This document shows positions 36,334-43,816 of a stretch of 43,816 bases of DNA, piece by piece. Below the pieces are notes generated by a model, which was not told the origin of the DNA, did not search any database, and saw only the letters and a program-made list of their open reading frames with translations. The position numbers and the translations under genes were made by a program. This DNA comes from Kineosporia sp. NBRC 101731 (GTDB lineage: Bacteria; Actinomycetota; Actinomycetes; Actinomycetales; Kineosporiaceae): NCBI RefSeq assembly GCF_030269305.1, contig NZ_BSTC01000027.1, positions 1 to 43,816 on the forward strand, written 5' to 3'. The first letter of the stretch is position 1; the number at the start of each line of letters is the position of its first letter.

Positions 36334-36704
36334 GCCGACTCTCATCCACCGGTAGCGGCATCGATATCCAGCTGTAGCTGGCGTTTGCCTGATTGTGAGG
36401 TCCGGGCCGAGGGCAGGCGGGCCTCACGATCATGATCTTCCGGACGTGAGGGCGCCGGTTACCGGCCGGGTACCGGGCGTTGGCCAGCGCTCTGCCCCAC
36501 CCCTGTCACCGCGGCCCTCCCCGGATGCCCTGGCCTTGTCCGGCGCCCGGCTGGCGACTTCGGGCGGGGACCAGGGACCGGTGACGGCCGTCGCCCGTCC
36601 ACGGTAGGCGGGTCTCGACGCGGTGCAACCAGAACGAGATTCCCAACAGACCATCCGGTTCGAGAAGTTCTGCCCGGCAAGCTTTTCCGGTGCAGAGCGG
36701 TCGA
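36334..36704. other. Non-coding stretch after GH76 gene
   Basis: About 370 bases without a convincing gene. Short open frames on both strands have no family-like sequence. The stop of the adjacent oxidase relic marks its right edge. Confidence 0.4.
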
Positions 36705-36794
36705 TCAGCCGGCGGCCGCGATGTTGTGGTTCGCGCGGAAGAGATTTTCCGGGTCGTGGTGCTGCTTGATCGTGACGCGCCGGTCGTAGCGTCC
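36705..36794 (-). pseudogene. Berberine-bridge-type FAD oxidase C-terminal relic
   Basis: The minus strand reads GRYDRRVTIKQHHDPENLFR then ANHNIAAAG and a stop. This is the terminal BBE motif of FAD-linked oxidases ('YDPDNLFR.N.NI'). Nothing of the FAD domain remains; upstream sequence belongs to the SDR relic in the opposite direction. Confidence 0.65.
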
Positions 36795-36797
36795 ACG

Positions 36798-37058
36798 CCC
36801 GCTTCCCGTCCTACTCCGACGGTGCCGGTAGCGAAGCCGGTGACCCGGACCGTGCCGCAAGAGCCATCATCACGGCCCTGAACGCTGACAAAGCCACCTC
36901 TGCGTCTGCCGATCGGCAACTATGTCGTGGACGGCGCCTTGGACAAGCTCGAGCAGATCCGCGCCGATGTCACCACCTGGGAGCAGGTCGCGCGCAGCGC
37001 CGACGTCCCCGAACGGGTCAGCGTTCGCACACCCGGCGCCTCGAACTCCGATGAGTGA
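36798..37058 (+). pseudogene. Short-chain dehydrogenase C-terminal relic, frameshifted
   Basis: One plus frame ends AARAIITALNAD; the next frame continues at about 36892 with KPPLRLPIGNYVVDGALDKL, then EQIRADVTTWEQVARSADVP and a stop at 37056-37058. This is the C-terminal end of a typical actinobacterial SDR, broken by an indel and missing the cofactor-binding half. Confidence 0.65.
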
Positions 37059-37174
37059 TCCACCGTCCGGGGTAGCGCCGCGACACTACCCCGGACTCAG
37101 CCCGGCGATGCCGATGAATTGAGCTCGGTGAAAATACCCTTCGTTTCACGTCCCCGGGATCCAAGGAGATGTTG

Positions 37175-37483
37175 GTGCCCTACTACCAGTTGCCCGACCT
37201 GCCGAAACGCGATGGCGAGTCCTACCGCGACGCCCTCATCACGAGAGAACCGGACCGACTGGCAGAGCTGTCCCACTGGATCCTCAGCACCCAGGGTCCA
37301 TGGAACGACCTCGACGCCTCCCTCGACAGCCTTCGGCCGTTATGGGTGTGGTTCATGGACTTCGTCAACGCCGGCTGCCCGGGGATTCCCATCGGTGCAC
37401 ACGGCATGAACTGGGTCGCCGAACCCCACAGGGGGCTGTCAAAGTCCTTTGACCCGGCTCTGACCTGCGAAGTTATAGCGTGA
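37175..37483 (+). pseudogene. Hypothetical gene truncated by ISAs1-type insertion
   Basis: The GTG at 37175, with AGGAG six bases upstream, begins a frame reading PYYQLPDLPKRDGESYRDAL and, later, MNWVAEPHRG. From about 37430 the sequence is the left end of the insertion sequence, and the frame stops there (37481-37483). So about 85 native codons remain. Trp-rich middle (LWVWFMDFVN); no family recognised. Confidence 0.5.
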
Positions 37484-38481
37484 CACTCCGTGTCCGATTG
37501 GTGACGGATGTGACCTGAACCGTTTTGATGGGGTTACCACACCAAACCATCGGACCCCGGGGCCACATCCGCCATGTCATCCTCTCGCACTGCCGTCGAT
37601 CCTGCTGCCGCAACGGGCGTTCCTGAGACCGGTGGGGCCGATGGTGTGTTCGTTGAACAGGTTGCGCCGCAGCAAGTTCTGCTCGATCTCCTCGGCCAGG
37701 TTGCAGACCCGCGGGCGCGTCGCGGACAGCGACACTGCCTGGCCGGCGTCCTCGCTGCCGGGATGGCGGCCACGCTGGCCGGGGCCTGCTCGTTCGCCGC
37801 GATGGCGCAGTGGGCCGCCGACACCGAACTGGATCTGCTGGCCCGGCTGGGTCTGCGCCGGTGCCCCTGCGAAGCCATGTTCCGGCGGGCCGTGACTATG
37901 GTGGACCCGGACGAGCTGGATCTGTTATTGGGTAGCTGGTTTCACACATCGACCATGCTGGTGAACGGACGTCGGGTGATCGCGATCGACGGCAAGACCG
38001 TGCGCGGCGCCCGCACCCGGGACGCTGCCGCCCCGCACCTGGTCGCCGCGTTCGATCATGGCAGTGGCACGTTCCTGGGGCAGATCGCTGTCGCGGCCAA
38101 GAGCAACGAGATCCCGGCCGCCCGTGACCTGCTCACCATCCTGGACCAGGCACAGATGCTGGCCGACTCGGTCCTCACGCTCGACGCCATGCACACCCAG
38201 ATCGAGACCGCGCAAGCTATCATCGCCGCTAAAGCAGACTACGTCCTGACCGTCACAGGGAACCAGAAGTCTCTTTACCTGGCCTGCAAACGAATGCCCT
38301 GAAACCATATTCCGACCCACAGCGGCATCGAGAACGGTCACGGCCGGCGAGTTCACCGCGCCATCAAGATCACGACCGCGCCTGCCTGGATCCAGTTCCC
38401 CGGAGCCTGCCAGATCGCGAAGGTCCGCCGCACAGTCACCCGGCCCCACCCAAAAGGCCCGGCAGGACGAAGAAGACGATC
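37430..38481 (+). mobile_element. ISAs1-family element, right end lost to IS3
   Basis: The left end is at about 37430 (AGGGGGCTGTCAAAG); a perfect palindrome GTCAAAGTCCTTTGAC follows at 37438-37453. The transposase occupies 37574 onward. The right end is not found: the element is cut where the IS3 element begins at 38482. It disrupts the gene at 37175. Confidence 0.65.
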
Positions 38482-38502
38482 TGAAGCGCCCTGGATCTGA
38501 TG
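37574..38502 (+). pseudogene. ISAs1-family transposase with nonsense codon
   Basis: A transposase with LLDLLGQVADPRARRGQRHC near the start, the IDGKTVRGARTRD block with a catalytic Asp, LDAMHTQIETAQ and DYVLTVTGNQKSLYLACKRM. A TGA at 38300-38302 replaces the Trp expected in 'LPW'; the same frame then continues NHIPTHSGIENGHGRRVHRA, IKITTAPAWIQFPGACQIAK to the IS3 junction. So the gene is intact apart from one stop codon, then truncated at its end by the IS3 insertion. Confidence 0.75.
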
Positions 38503-38512
38503 GAGGCTCGGT

Positions 38513-39460
38513 TCAAGCAACCTCGGGGGTTGAGGCTGCTTCTGTGATGGTGTCACGGTAATGCTGTTCGAACTCGACCGGTGGCAGGTAGCCGATCGAG
38601 GAGTGCAGTCGGCTGGTGTTGAACCAGTGGATCCAGGCCGCGGTCTCCCGCTCGACTTCGGCCCGGCCGCTCCAGGACCGCTGCCGGTCGATGAGCTCAG
38701 TCTTGAACAACCCGATGGTCGATTCCATGAGCGCGTTGTCCAGTGCATCACCGACCGATCCGATCGAGCCGGCGATCCCGGCCTCAGTGAGGGCCTCGGT
38801 CAGAGCCAGCGACGTATATTGACTTCCCGCATCGCTGTGATGCACCAAACCTGTTGCCGTGAAACGAGTATTGGCCCGCCGTCGGGTGAACAGTGCCTGC
38901 TCCAGGGCTGAGAGAACCAGCGGTGTGGTCTTGGTAGTAGAAACTCGCCAACCGAGGATCCGGCGGGAGAACACGTCGGTCACGAACGACACGTAAACGA
39001 ACCCGGCCAGCGTCCAGACATAGGTAAAATCTGCTACCCACCCTTGATCTGGAGCCGTGGGAGCATCCCAGCGCCGATCCACCAGATCTGGATGGCGGGG
39101 CGCCTTCTCATCGCGTTGGGTGGTCACGGTCTGGTGCTTGCCGCGGCGGATGCCGTCGATCCCGGCCATGCGCATCAGCCGGGCCACCTGATCTCTTCCC
39201 AAGTCACGGCCGAGGCGGTGGTCGGCCCGGCGCAGGGCGTGCCAGCATGTGCGGGTGCCGTCAACACCGCGGTTGCCGCGATGCAGATCGATCAGCGTGT
39301 TGGCCGCGTAGGCGTCCTCGATCTCGGCGGCCGTGGCGGGCCGGGTGCGGCGGGCGTAGTAGGTGCTCGGGGCGATCGTGACGCCGTGCTGGCTCAGCAG
39401 GCGGCAGATCGGCTCGACCCCGAACCGGTCTTTGTGCTCGTCGATGTAGGCCAGGACTAC
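38513..39460 (-). CDS. IS3-family transposase OrfB (DDE integrase)
   Basis: About 315 residues from the frameshift region. It contains a HTH_21-type N-terminal part (VVLAYIDEHKDRFGVEPICR, then GVTIAPSTYYARRTRP) and an integrase core. The DDE residues are in WVADFTYVWTLAGFVYVSFV, HSDAGSQYTSLALT and GDALDNALMESTIGLFKTE. No start codon lies at the right place: expression is expected by programmed frameshifting from orfA at about 39457-39461. An internal ATG at 39202 would give a shorter form. Confidence 0.88.
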   Translation of the reverse strand, partial: VVLAYIDEHKDRFGVEPICRLLSQHGVTIAPSTYYARRTRPATAAEIEDAYAANTLIDLHRGNRGVDGTRTCWHALRRADHRLGRDLGRDQVARLMRMAGIDGIRRGKHQTVTTQRDEKAPRHPDLVDRRWDAPTAPDQGWVADFTYVWTLAGFVYVSFVTDVFSRRILGWRVSTTKTTPLVLSALEQALFTRRRANTRFTATGLVHHSDAGSQYTSLALTEALTEAGIAGSIGSVGDALDNALMESTIGLFKTELIDRQRSWSGRAEVERETAAWIHWFNTSRLHSSIGYLPPVEFEQHYRDTITEAASTPEVA

Positions 39461-39780
39461 TTGAAGCGGCGGTCGAGCTCCCCCGCCGCGAAAAACGCCG
39501 AAGCGGTCTTGAGGATCTCGTTCGCCCGTTTCAGCTCTGCATTCTCCCGCCGCAACGCGGCCAGTTCCTCACTCACCTCGGTCGGTGTTCCAGGTCGCTG
39601 ACCTGCATCGACCTCGTCCCTCTCAACCCAGTTCCGCAACGTCGCAGGGTTGATGCCCAACAACTCACCCACATGCCGGCGGGCACCGACCTGGGAATCC
39701 TTGTGCTCACGGACGCGGTCCTGGACCATCCTCACGGCCCGGGCACGGGTCTCATCGTCGTACTTACGCGGTGCAGCCAC
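39457..39780 (-). CDS. IS3-family transposase OrfA
   Basis: A 107-residue HTH protein: MAAPRKYDDETRARAVRMVQ, LLGINPATLRNWVERDEVDA and a leucine-zipper-like ELAALRRENAELKRANEILK, then FFAAGELDRRFK. It overlaps orfB in the preceding frame, as in the family. Confidence 0.9.
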   Translation of the reverse strand: MAAPRKYDDETRARAVRMVQDRVREHKDSQVGARRHVGELLGINPATLRNWVERDEVDAGQRPGTPTEVSEELAALRRENAELKRANEILKTASAFFAAGELDRRFK

Positions 39781-39921
39781 TGATCCAGTCTCCGTGCTGG
39801 TTCAGAGCCTCCGCCAGTCCCAGGGCGCTTCACGCCGAGGACAACGGCATTCGGGACTTACCCCCGGACCTTGAACACGCTGAGCCCGGCATGATGCTGG
39901 AGGAAGCGAGATGATCCTCTC

Positions 39922-40158
39922 GTGGCACGCAAGTTGTACTCGGAGGAGTTTCGTCAGCAGGCGGTGGATCGGTACCGGTCCACGCCCGGCGCGACGATCA
40001 AGGACATCGCGGTTGATCTGGGTGTGCCCAGGGGCGCGCTCCCACCCCGGACGTCACCGGGGAAGGGGACGGGCGTGCGCCCGGCAAATCCCCGGCAAAG
40101 GAATCAGACCCCGACACGTGGAAAGACCAGGGAGAGCAACCGGCCTCCCGCACGTTGA
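39922..40158 (+). pseudogene. Second IS3-type OrfA fragment
   Basis: From the GTG at 39922: ARKLYSEEFRQQAVDRYRST then PGATIKDIAVDLGVPRGALP, the HTH half of an IS3-type OrfA unlike the one in the neighbouring element. After about residue 40 the sequence is no longer transposase-like. It is a truncated remnant. Confidence 0.65.
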
Positions 40159-40416
40159 AGGTCAGGGCGGGGAAGGTGTTCTCACGACCTCGCTGATCGA
40201 TGCGGTCAGGCAGTGGCAGCCGACCGTTGGTCTGGAACCGACCGGAGTCCTGGAGGCGGGGGATGTCGTTGTGTCCACGATGGCGGCTGTGCAGTCTCTG
40301 ACGTTCACGTCGTGCGGCTGTAGATCACGAGCGAACCCTTCGGTCTCCAACGCGGTCAGGACCGCCAGGCCCCGTCCCATGAGGATGGGCCCGGCAGGTC
40401 ATCGGGCGAGATGATT

Positions 40417-42021
40417 TCATCCCGCCAGATCGCGCCGTTGGTATGCACGTGCCCCAGCCGCGCCGAGCATGCCGGCGGCGCCTGCCATGACGACAGCGCC
40501 CGACCAGTTGACGCCTGCAAGAGGTACTGCGGCGAGGTGGGTGTACGGGGATATCGCCGTGATCCAGGCCGGAGCACCGGTGCTGTCAGCGATGACTTTC
40601 AACAGGTAACCCCCTGTGGCTGGGATGGATCCGGCGAGCATGACAGTGGTAGGCGCGAGCCCGACGGCCAACAGGCCAGCGCCGAGGCTGAGCAGGACGA
40701 TCGGCAACATGTTGTACGTGCCGCTGATAGCAGCAGCGAGTGAGTACCGGCCGCCGGTGACGGTGACGCCGAACCACATGCTGACGGCGGCGACGGCGAG
40801 GAGGGTGACAACACCGGCTGTGGTGGCGGCAGCTTCGGCGCCGAGCATTCGCAGGCGAGAGGTGGGCCCTGCCGCGAGGAGGGTGAGGTGGCGGTGTGAT
40901 TCAGCTGTGGTGAAGGCTGCCAGGCGTGCCGCGGTGAACGCGCTGACGGGTAAGGCCAGCAGCGCGAACAGCGTGGCGGTGAGGCCGTCGGCGGTTTCCA
41001 GACCGCTGTATCCGGCCTGGGCAGCTGCGTTGGCGAAGGCCTGATTGTCGGCCAGGAAATCGGTGAGCGAGGTGATGGTGAGGCCCACCAAGAGGAAGTA
41101 GGCCCCCACCCCTGCTGTCCAGGCGGCCAACGGGGCCAGGAGTCGGCGCACTGCGAAGGCCTCGACCGATGTCAGAAGCTGGAGACGAGGCGGGTGACCG
41201 GCCGGTGCTGACAACAGACCGCTGCCCACATCACGGCTCGCTGCAGCTCGCAGGGCCGCCAGGTAAAGGGCGATCGTTGCTGCTGTCAGCAGCATGAGGG
41301 GCAGAGGACGGTTGCGTTCGTACGGCGCACTGATCTCCAGCAGCCCAAACGGGGAGAGCCACAGCAGCCAGGCCAGGGCGTCGATGCCGCTGGCGACCAT
41401 GCGGGCGAGCAGAGCCGTCCCGAGCACAGCGACTGCGACACCGGAGGCGGCTGCCCGGGTGGGAAAGATCTGGGCCGTCAGTGCACCGGTCGCGGCGGCG
41501 AACAGCCCCAGGCAGATCAGACCGGTGCCGTGGATGAGCGCACCGGCTGAATTCGATGGGCTCCATGCCGATAGCACTGCCGCCACTGCTGTGCCGCTGG
41601 CCAGCGGCACAGCAGCGATGACGGCGAAATGCCGGACGAGGACGGCGGGCAACGGAACACGACCCGAGAGCAGGAGGTCCCAGCGTCCTGCTTCCTCCTG
41701 TCCGCGGGTGATCCGAGTGGTGGCCAGGATGGCCCACGCCCCGAGAATGCAGGCCAGGACGGTTCCTGATCGCCAGACGGTGAAACCGGCGGCGGTGTCG
41801 AGAGACCACGGCCGGCCGAACAACATCCTCAGCGCAGGGCTTTCGGCCAGTTTCTGCAGTTCTTCACCGGCGGTCGGGTCGGTCGTCAGCCCAGCGTAGG
41901 TGCCGACGATGAGCCCGGACATTCCGGCAGCTAGAGCCACCACGATGAGCCCACCGCGGCAGGTTTGCCGAAGGGCCAGGACCGTTACGGCAGGGCCGGA
42001 GGAGTCAGCCACGAGGCTCAT
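40417..42021 (-). CDS. ABC exporter permease, 534 residues
   Basis: A large membrane protein with about 12 hydrophobic segments in two similar halves (e.g. GLIVVALAAGMSGLIVGTYA, then LLAPLAAWTAGVGAYFLLVG), like permeases of the antibiotic/tetronasin-export type. Start ATG at 42019-42021 overlaps the stop of the ATPase gene (ATGA), so the two are translated together. Likely exports a lipophilic drug or lipid; the substrate is not deducible. Confidence 0.85.
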   Translation of the reverse strand: MSLVADSSGPAVTVLALRQTCRGGLIVVALAAGMSGLIVGTYAGLTTDPTAGEELQKLAESPALRMLFGRPWSLDTAAGFTVWRSGTVLACILGAWAILATTRITRGQEEAGRWDLLLSGRVPLPAVLVRHFAVIAAVPLASGTAVAAVLSAWSPSNSAGALIHGTGLICLGLFAAATGALTAQIFPTRAAASGVAVAVLGTALLARMVASGIDALAWLLWLSPFGLLEISAPYERNRPLPLMLLTAATIALYLAALRAAASRDVGSGLLSAPAGHPPRLQLLTSVEAFAVRRLLAPLAAWTAGVGAYFLLVGLTITSLTDFLADNQAFANAAAQAGYSGLETADGLTATLFALLALPVSAFTAARLAAFTTAESHRHLTLLAAGPTSRLRMLGAEAAATTAGVVTLLAVAAVSMWFGVTVTGGRYSLAAAISGTYNMLPIVLLSLGAGLLAVGLAPTTVMLAGSIPATGGYLLKVIADSTGAPAWITAISPYTHLAAVPLAGVNWSGAVVMAGAAGMLGAAGARAYQRRDLAG

Positions 42022-42911
42022 GGCCGGGCCTCGGCGCCGTAATAGTCGAGGAAGATCTCCTCCAGGCTCGGCTCCCGCACGGCGATCGCGGTGACGTCGG
42101 CCGCAGCCAGGGCCGCCAGGACAGGGCCGGGTGAGCCGCTGATAAAGAACCGTAGATGTCCCGGGGCCGAATCGTGAACCGCTTCCACTCCCGAGGCTCC
42201 TGACAGGTCCGGTGGGGAGCCGGTGAACGTCACGCTGACCTCGGTGCGGTGCAGCGCGCGTAGACGGGATATGGAGGCCACCTCCACCAGCTTGCCCGCG
42301 CGCAGGATCCCCACCCGGTCGCAGACCGCTTCCACCTCGGCGAGCTGGTGAGAGCTGAGGAAGACGCTCTGACCACGGTCGCGGGCCTGGGCGACTGCGG
42401 TGCGGAACTCGCGCTCCATCAAAGGATCCAGACCGCTGGTGGGTTCATCGAGGATCAGCAGCGGTGCGCGAGTGGCGAAAGCGGCTATGAGCGCCACTTT
42501 CTGCCGGTTGCCGGTCGAGTAGGTGCGCGCCGGCTTGGCTGGATCCAGAGCGAACCGCTCTATCAGCTCATCGCGGTAGACGAGATCGGCCCCGGGTCCG
42601 GTCCGGTCCAGCAGGTGCAGGTTTTCCGCACCAGTCAATTGAGGCCACAGCGCGACGTCTGCGGGTACGTAGGCCAGAGACCTGTGTGCGCGGGCCACAT
42701 CTTGAGCCTCAACGTCCATGATGGTGGCCTGCCCGGACGATGGGCGGGCCAGACCCAGCATCATACGGATCGTGGTTGACTTTCCGGCCCCGTTGGGCCC
42801 GAGAAAGCCGAACACCTCACCGGCTCCGACGTCGAGGCTGAGGTCGTCCACTGCTGTCAGCCGCCGGTATCGCTTGCTCAGCCTGATGGCGCGTAGAACG
42901 ATGTCGGTCAT
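42018..42911 (-). CDS. ABC transporter ATP-binding protein
   Basis: A 297-residue ATPase partner of the permease. It has Walker A (FGFLGPNGAGKSTTIRMMLG), a divergent signature (ARTYSTGNRQKVALIAAFAT), Walker B with LLILDEPTSGLDPLMERE, and the switch His in VFLSSHQLAEVEAVC. The C-terminal part (from about residue 215) is the extension usual in drug-export ATPases. ATG at 42909-42911 with GGGGAGG upstream. Confidence 0.93.
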   Translation of the reverse strand: MTDIVLRAIRLSKRYRRLTAVDDLSLDVGAGEVFGFLGPNGAGKSTTIRMMLGLARPSSGQATIMDVEAQDVARAHRSLAYVPADVALWPQLTGAENLHLLDRTGPGADLVYRDELIERFALDPAKPARTYSTGNRQKVALIAAFATRAPLLILDEPTSGLDPLMEREFRTAVAQARDRGQSVFLSSHQLAEVEAVCDRVGILRAGKLVEVASISRLRALHRTEVSVTFTGSPPDLSGASGVEAVHDSAPGHLRFFISGSPGPVLAALAAADVTAIAVREPSLEEIFLDYYGAEARP

Positions 42912-42950
42912 GGAAAGTGGCCTCCCCGGTCAGGCAGCGGACATTGACCA

Positions 42951-43141
42951 CCGACCAGACTTCCCGGCACACCTGGTGAAAATGGTACGCCGACCACGTC
43001 GAGATGGGAAGGCTCGCGCCATCGTGGTGGACCCGCTCCCGGCAACGGCCCGGTGGATCATGAAGAAGCCGTAAAGGCCCTGTTGCCGCATGAACGGAGG
43101 CCGTATACGTTCATTACTGGTGTGCCGGGAAGTCTGGTCGG
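42951..43141. repeat. 191-bp element with perfect 23-bp inverted ends
   Basis: CCGACCAGACTTCCCGGCAC plus three more bases (42951-42973) is the exact reverse complement of 43119-43141. The 145 bases between contain no gene and no transposase. The structure is that of a miniature inverted-repeat element, or of a very long-looped transcript structure between the ABC and nhaA genes. No clear target duplication flanks it. Confidence 0.75.
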
Positions 43142-43192
43142 CGATTCCTTCGTGGATCCCAAAAAACCTCTCACCAGAAGGCGGCCAGACCT

Positions 43193-43726
43193 TTGAACCC
43201 CCGCACTCCATCCCCTGAGCATCGACTCCTCAGTCGCGGTTCGTGGCCGGAAACTCAGCGCGCCACCCAACTACTGCGCAAGGAGACCGTCGGGGGCGCT
43301 CTGCTGCTGCTGGCCACCATCGCGGCACTGGCTTGGGCCAACTCGCCGTGGGCGGACTCCTACACGGATCTGCGTGATACGTCCGTCGGACCTCACGCCC
43401 TGCACCTGGACCTGTCCCTGGGGCAGTGGGCAGCCGATGGCCTGCTGGCGATCTTCTTCTTCTTAGCCGGCCTAGAACTCAAACGCGAGTTCGTCGCCGG
43501 TGATCTGCGTGACCCCCGCCGCGCCCTGGTGCCGGTCGTGGCCGCAGTGGGCGGCATGACGGTGCCGGCCCTGATCTACGTACTGATCAACGCCACCACC
43601 GGGGACGGAGCGCTGCAGGGTTGGGCCATCCCCACCGCCACCGACATCGCCTTTGCCGTAGCGGTCCTGGCCGTCGTGGGCACCCATCTCGGTAAGTGTC
43701 AAGGGATTGAGGCCAGCGGGTGTTAA
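43193..43726 (+). pseudogene. nhaA: Na+/H+ antiporter NhaA, interrupted after about 165 codons
   Basis: From the TTG at 43193: [20 protein letters not shown], then [20 protein letters not shown] and the family-defining [20 protein letters not shown] (with the conserved TDIAF Asp). At about 43690 the sequence changes, and a stop follows at 43724-43726. The rest of the antiporter (about 60 per cent) is absent from the window. The junction sequence GTGTCAAGGGATTGAGG probably starts an inserted element. Confidence 0.8.
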
Positions 43727-43816
43727 CCGACTGGTGTCAGGCGGGGTTCGGGTTCGGGTTCGGCGGGCTTGTTGATCCAGGCGCTGGTGGGCAGGCGCAG
43801 GATCTTGGGCAGGACC
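43692..43816 (-). mobile_element. Probable insertion-sequence end inside nhaA (cut by window edge)
   Basis: After the nhaA break an open minus-strand frame enters from the window edge, VLPKILRLPTSAWINKPAEP then EPEPRLTPVG and a stop at about 43725. Short intergenic sequence follows to the junction. This is the arrangement of a transposase-type gene ending near one end of an insertion sequence. The family cannot be named from 30 residues. Confidence 0.4.

Larger units (their letters stand above)
38482..39832 (-). mobile_element. IS3-family insertion sequence, complete
   Basis: Imperfect terminal inverted repeats of about 40 bases begin TGAAGCGCCCTGG at both ends (left at 38482, right end at 39832 read on the minus strand), and both contain GGAGGCTC. 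It carries overlapping orfA and orfB. I see no matching 3- or 4-bp target duplication (left flank ATC, right flank CGC), so the flanks have been rearranged. Inserted in the 3' part of an ISAs1 transposase. Confidence 0.88.

Noticed and set aside
34762-36345. 527-residue minus-strand open frame
   Set aside because: Gly/Val-rich low-complexity translation exactly opposite the GH76 gene, with no family motif.
38479-39835. Target-site duplication of the IS3 element
   Set aside because: Flanks ATC and CGC do not match; no duplication is claimed.
43747-43772. GGGTTCGGGTTCGGGTTCGG-type repeat
   Set aside because: It encodes the EPEPEP stretch of the partial reverse-strand frame; too short to call a repeat array.

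Overview
The window is very GC-rich DNA with GTG and TTG starts, dense overlapping operons, F420-type and low-molecular-weight-phosphatase-type arsenic genes, and integrative-element genes of the kind found in actinomycetes. I read it as an actinomycete accessory region; the genus cannot be fixed from the sequence.

Layout. 1-5177 (minus): high-affinity K+ system kdpF-A-B-C-D, with an extra mini membrane ORF at the operon head and kdpD cut by the window edge. 5431-10978: remains of an actinomycete integrative/conjugative element (replication-type protein, DUF2637 membrane protein, a LysM/BTAD gene broken by an internal deletion, a membrane-anchored secreted protein), plus a small unknown gene with a shredded second copy and an apparent orphan immunity gene behind a toxin-like tail. 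11136-21812: the most interesting part, a complete-looking RiPP-type gene cluster. A 38-residue peptide gene (15668-15784) lies at the divergent centre. The left arm (minus) carries two JmjC/cupin proteins, one lacking its metal ligands, then YcaO, TfuA and an F420-type luciferase-like oxidoreductase. The right arm (plus) carries a third JmjC protein, a split transketolase pair, a MoeZ-like E1/rhodanese protein and a GG-ending MoaD/ThiS sulfur carrier, followed by an acetyltransferase and an MFS exporter. YcaO plus TfuA predicts backbone thioamidation, and the E1/rhodanese plus carrier pair looks like its private sulfur supply. I do not know a described RiPP class with this combination.

21838-25585: MFS relic, aldo/keto reductase, zinc alcohol dehydrogenase and an XRE/MmyB-type regulator. 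25738-30102: arsenic island (ArsR, Acr3, flavoprotein, ArsC) carrying a deletion-inactivated second arsC and a truncated thioredoxin reductase. 30158-32307: small immunity-like genes and a second integrative-element remnant, whose secreted protein is a paralogue of the one at 10061. 32206-33643: TetR regulator and a 6-oxocamphor-hydrolase-like crotonase. 33700-40160: gene graveyard (IS5, MDR, BBE and SDR relics) around an intact secreted GH76 glycosidase, and a nested ISAs1/IS3 insertion. 40417-42911: ABC exporter pair. 42951-43141: 191-bp element with perfect 23-bp inverted ends. 43193-43816: nhaA interrupted by what looks like the end of another mobile element.

The genes between the old element remnants look like cargo that accumulated in a mobile-element hotspot, with repeated deletion and insertion leaving many relics.
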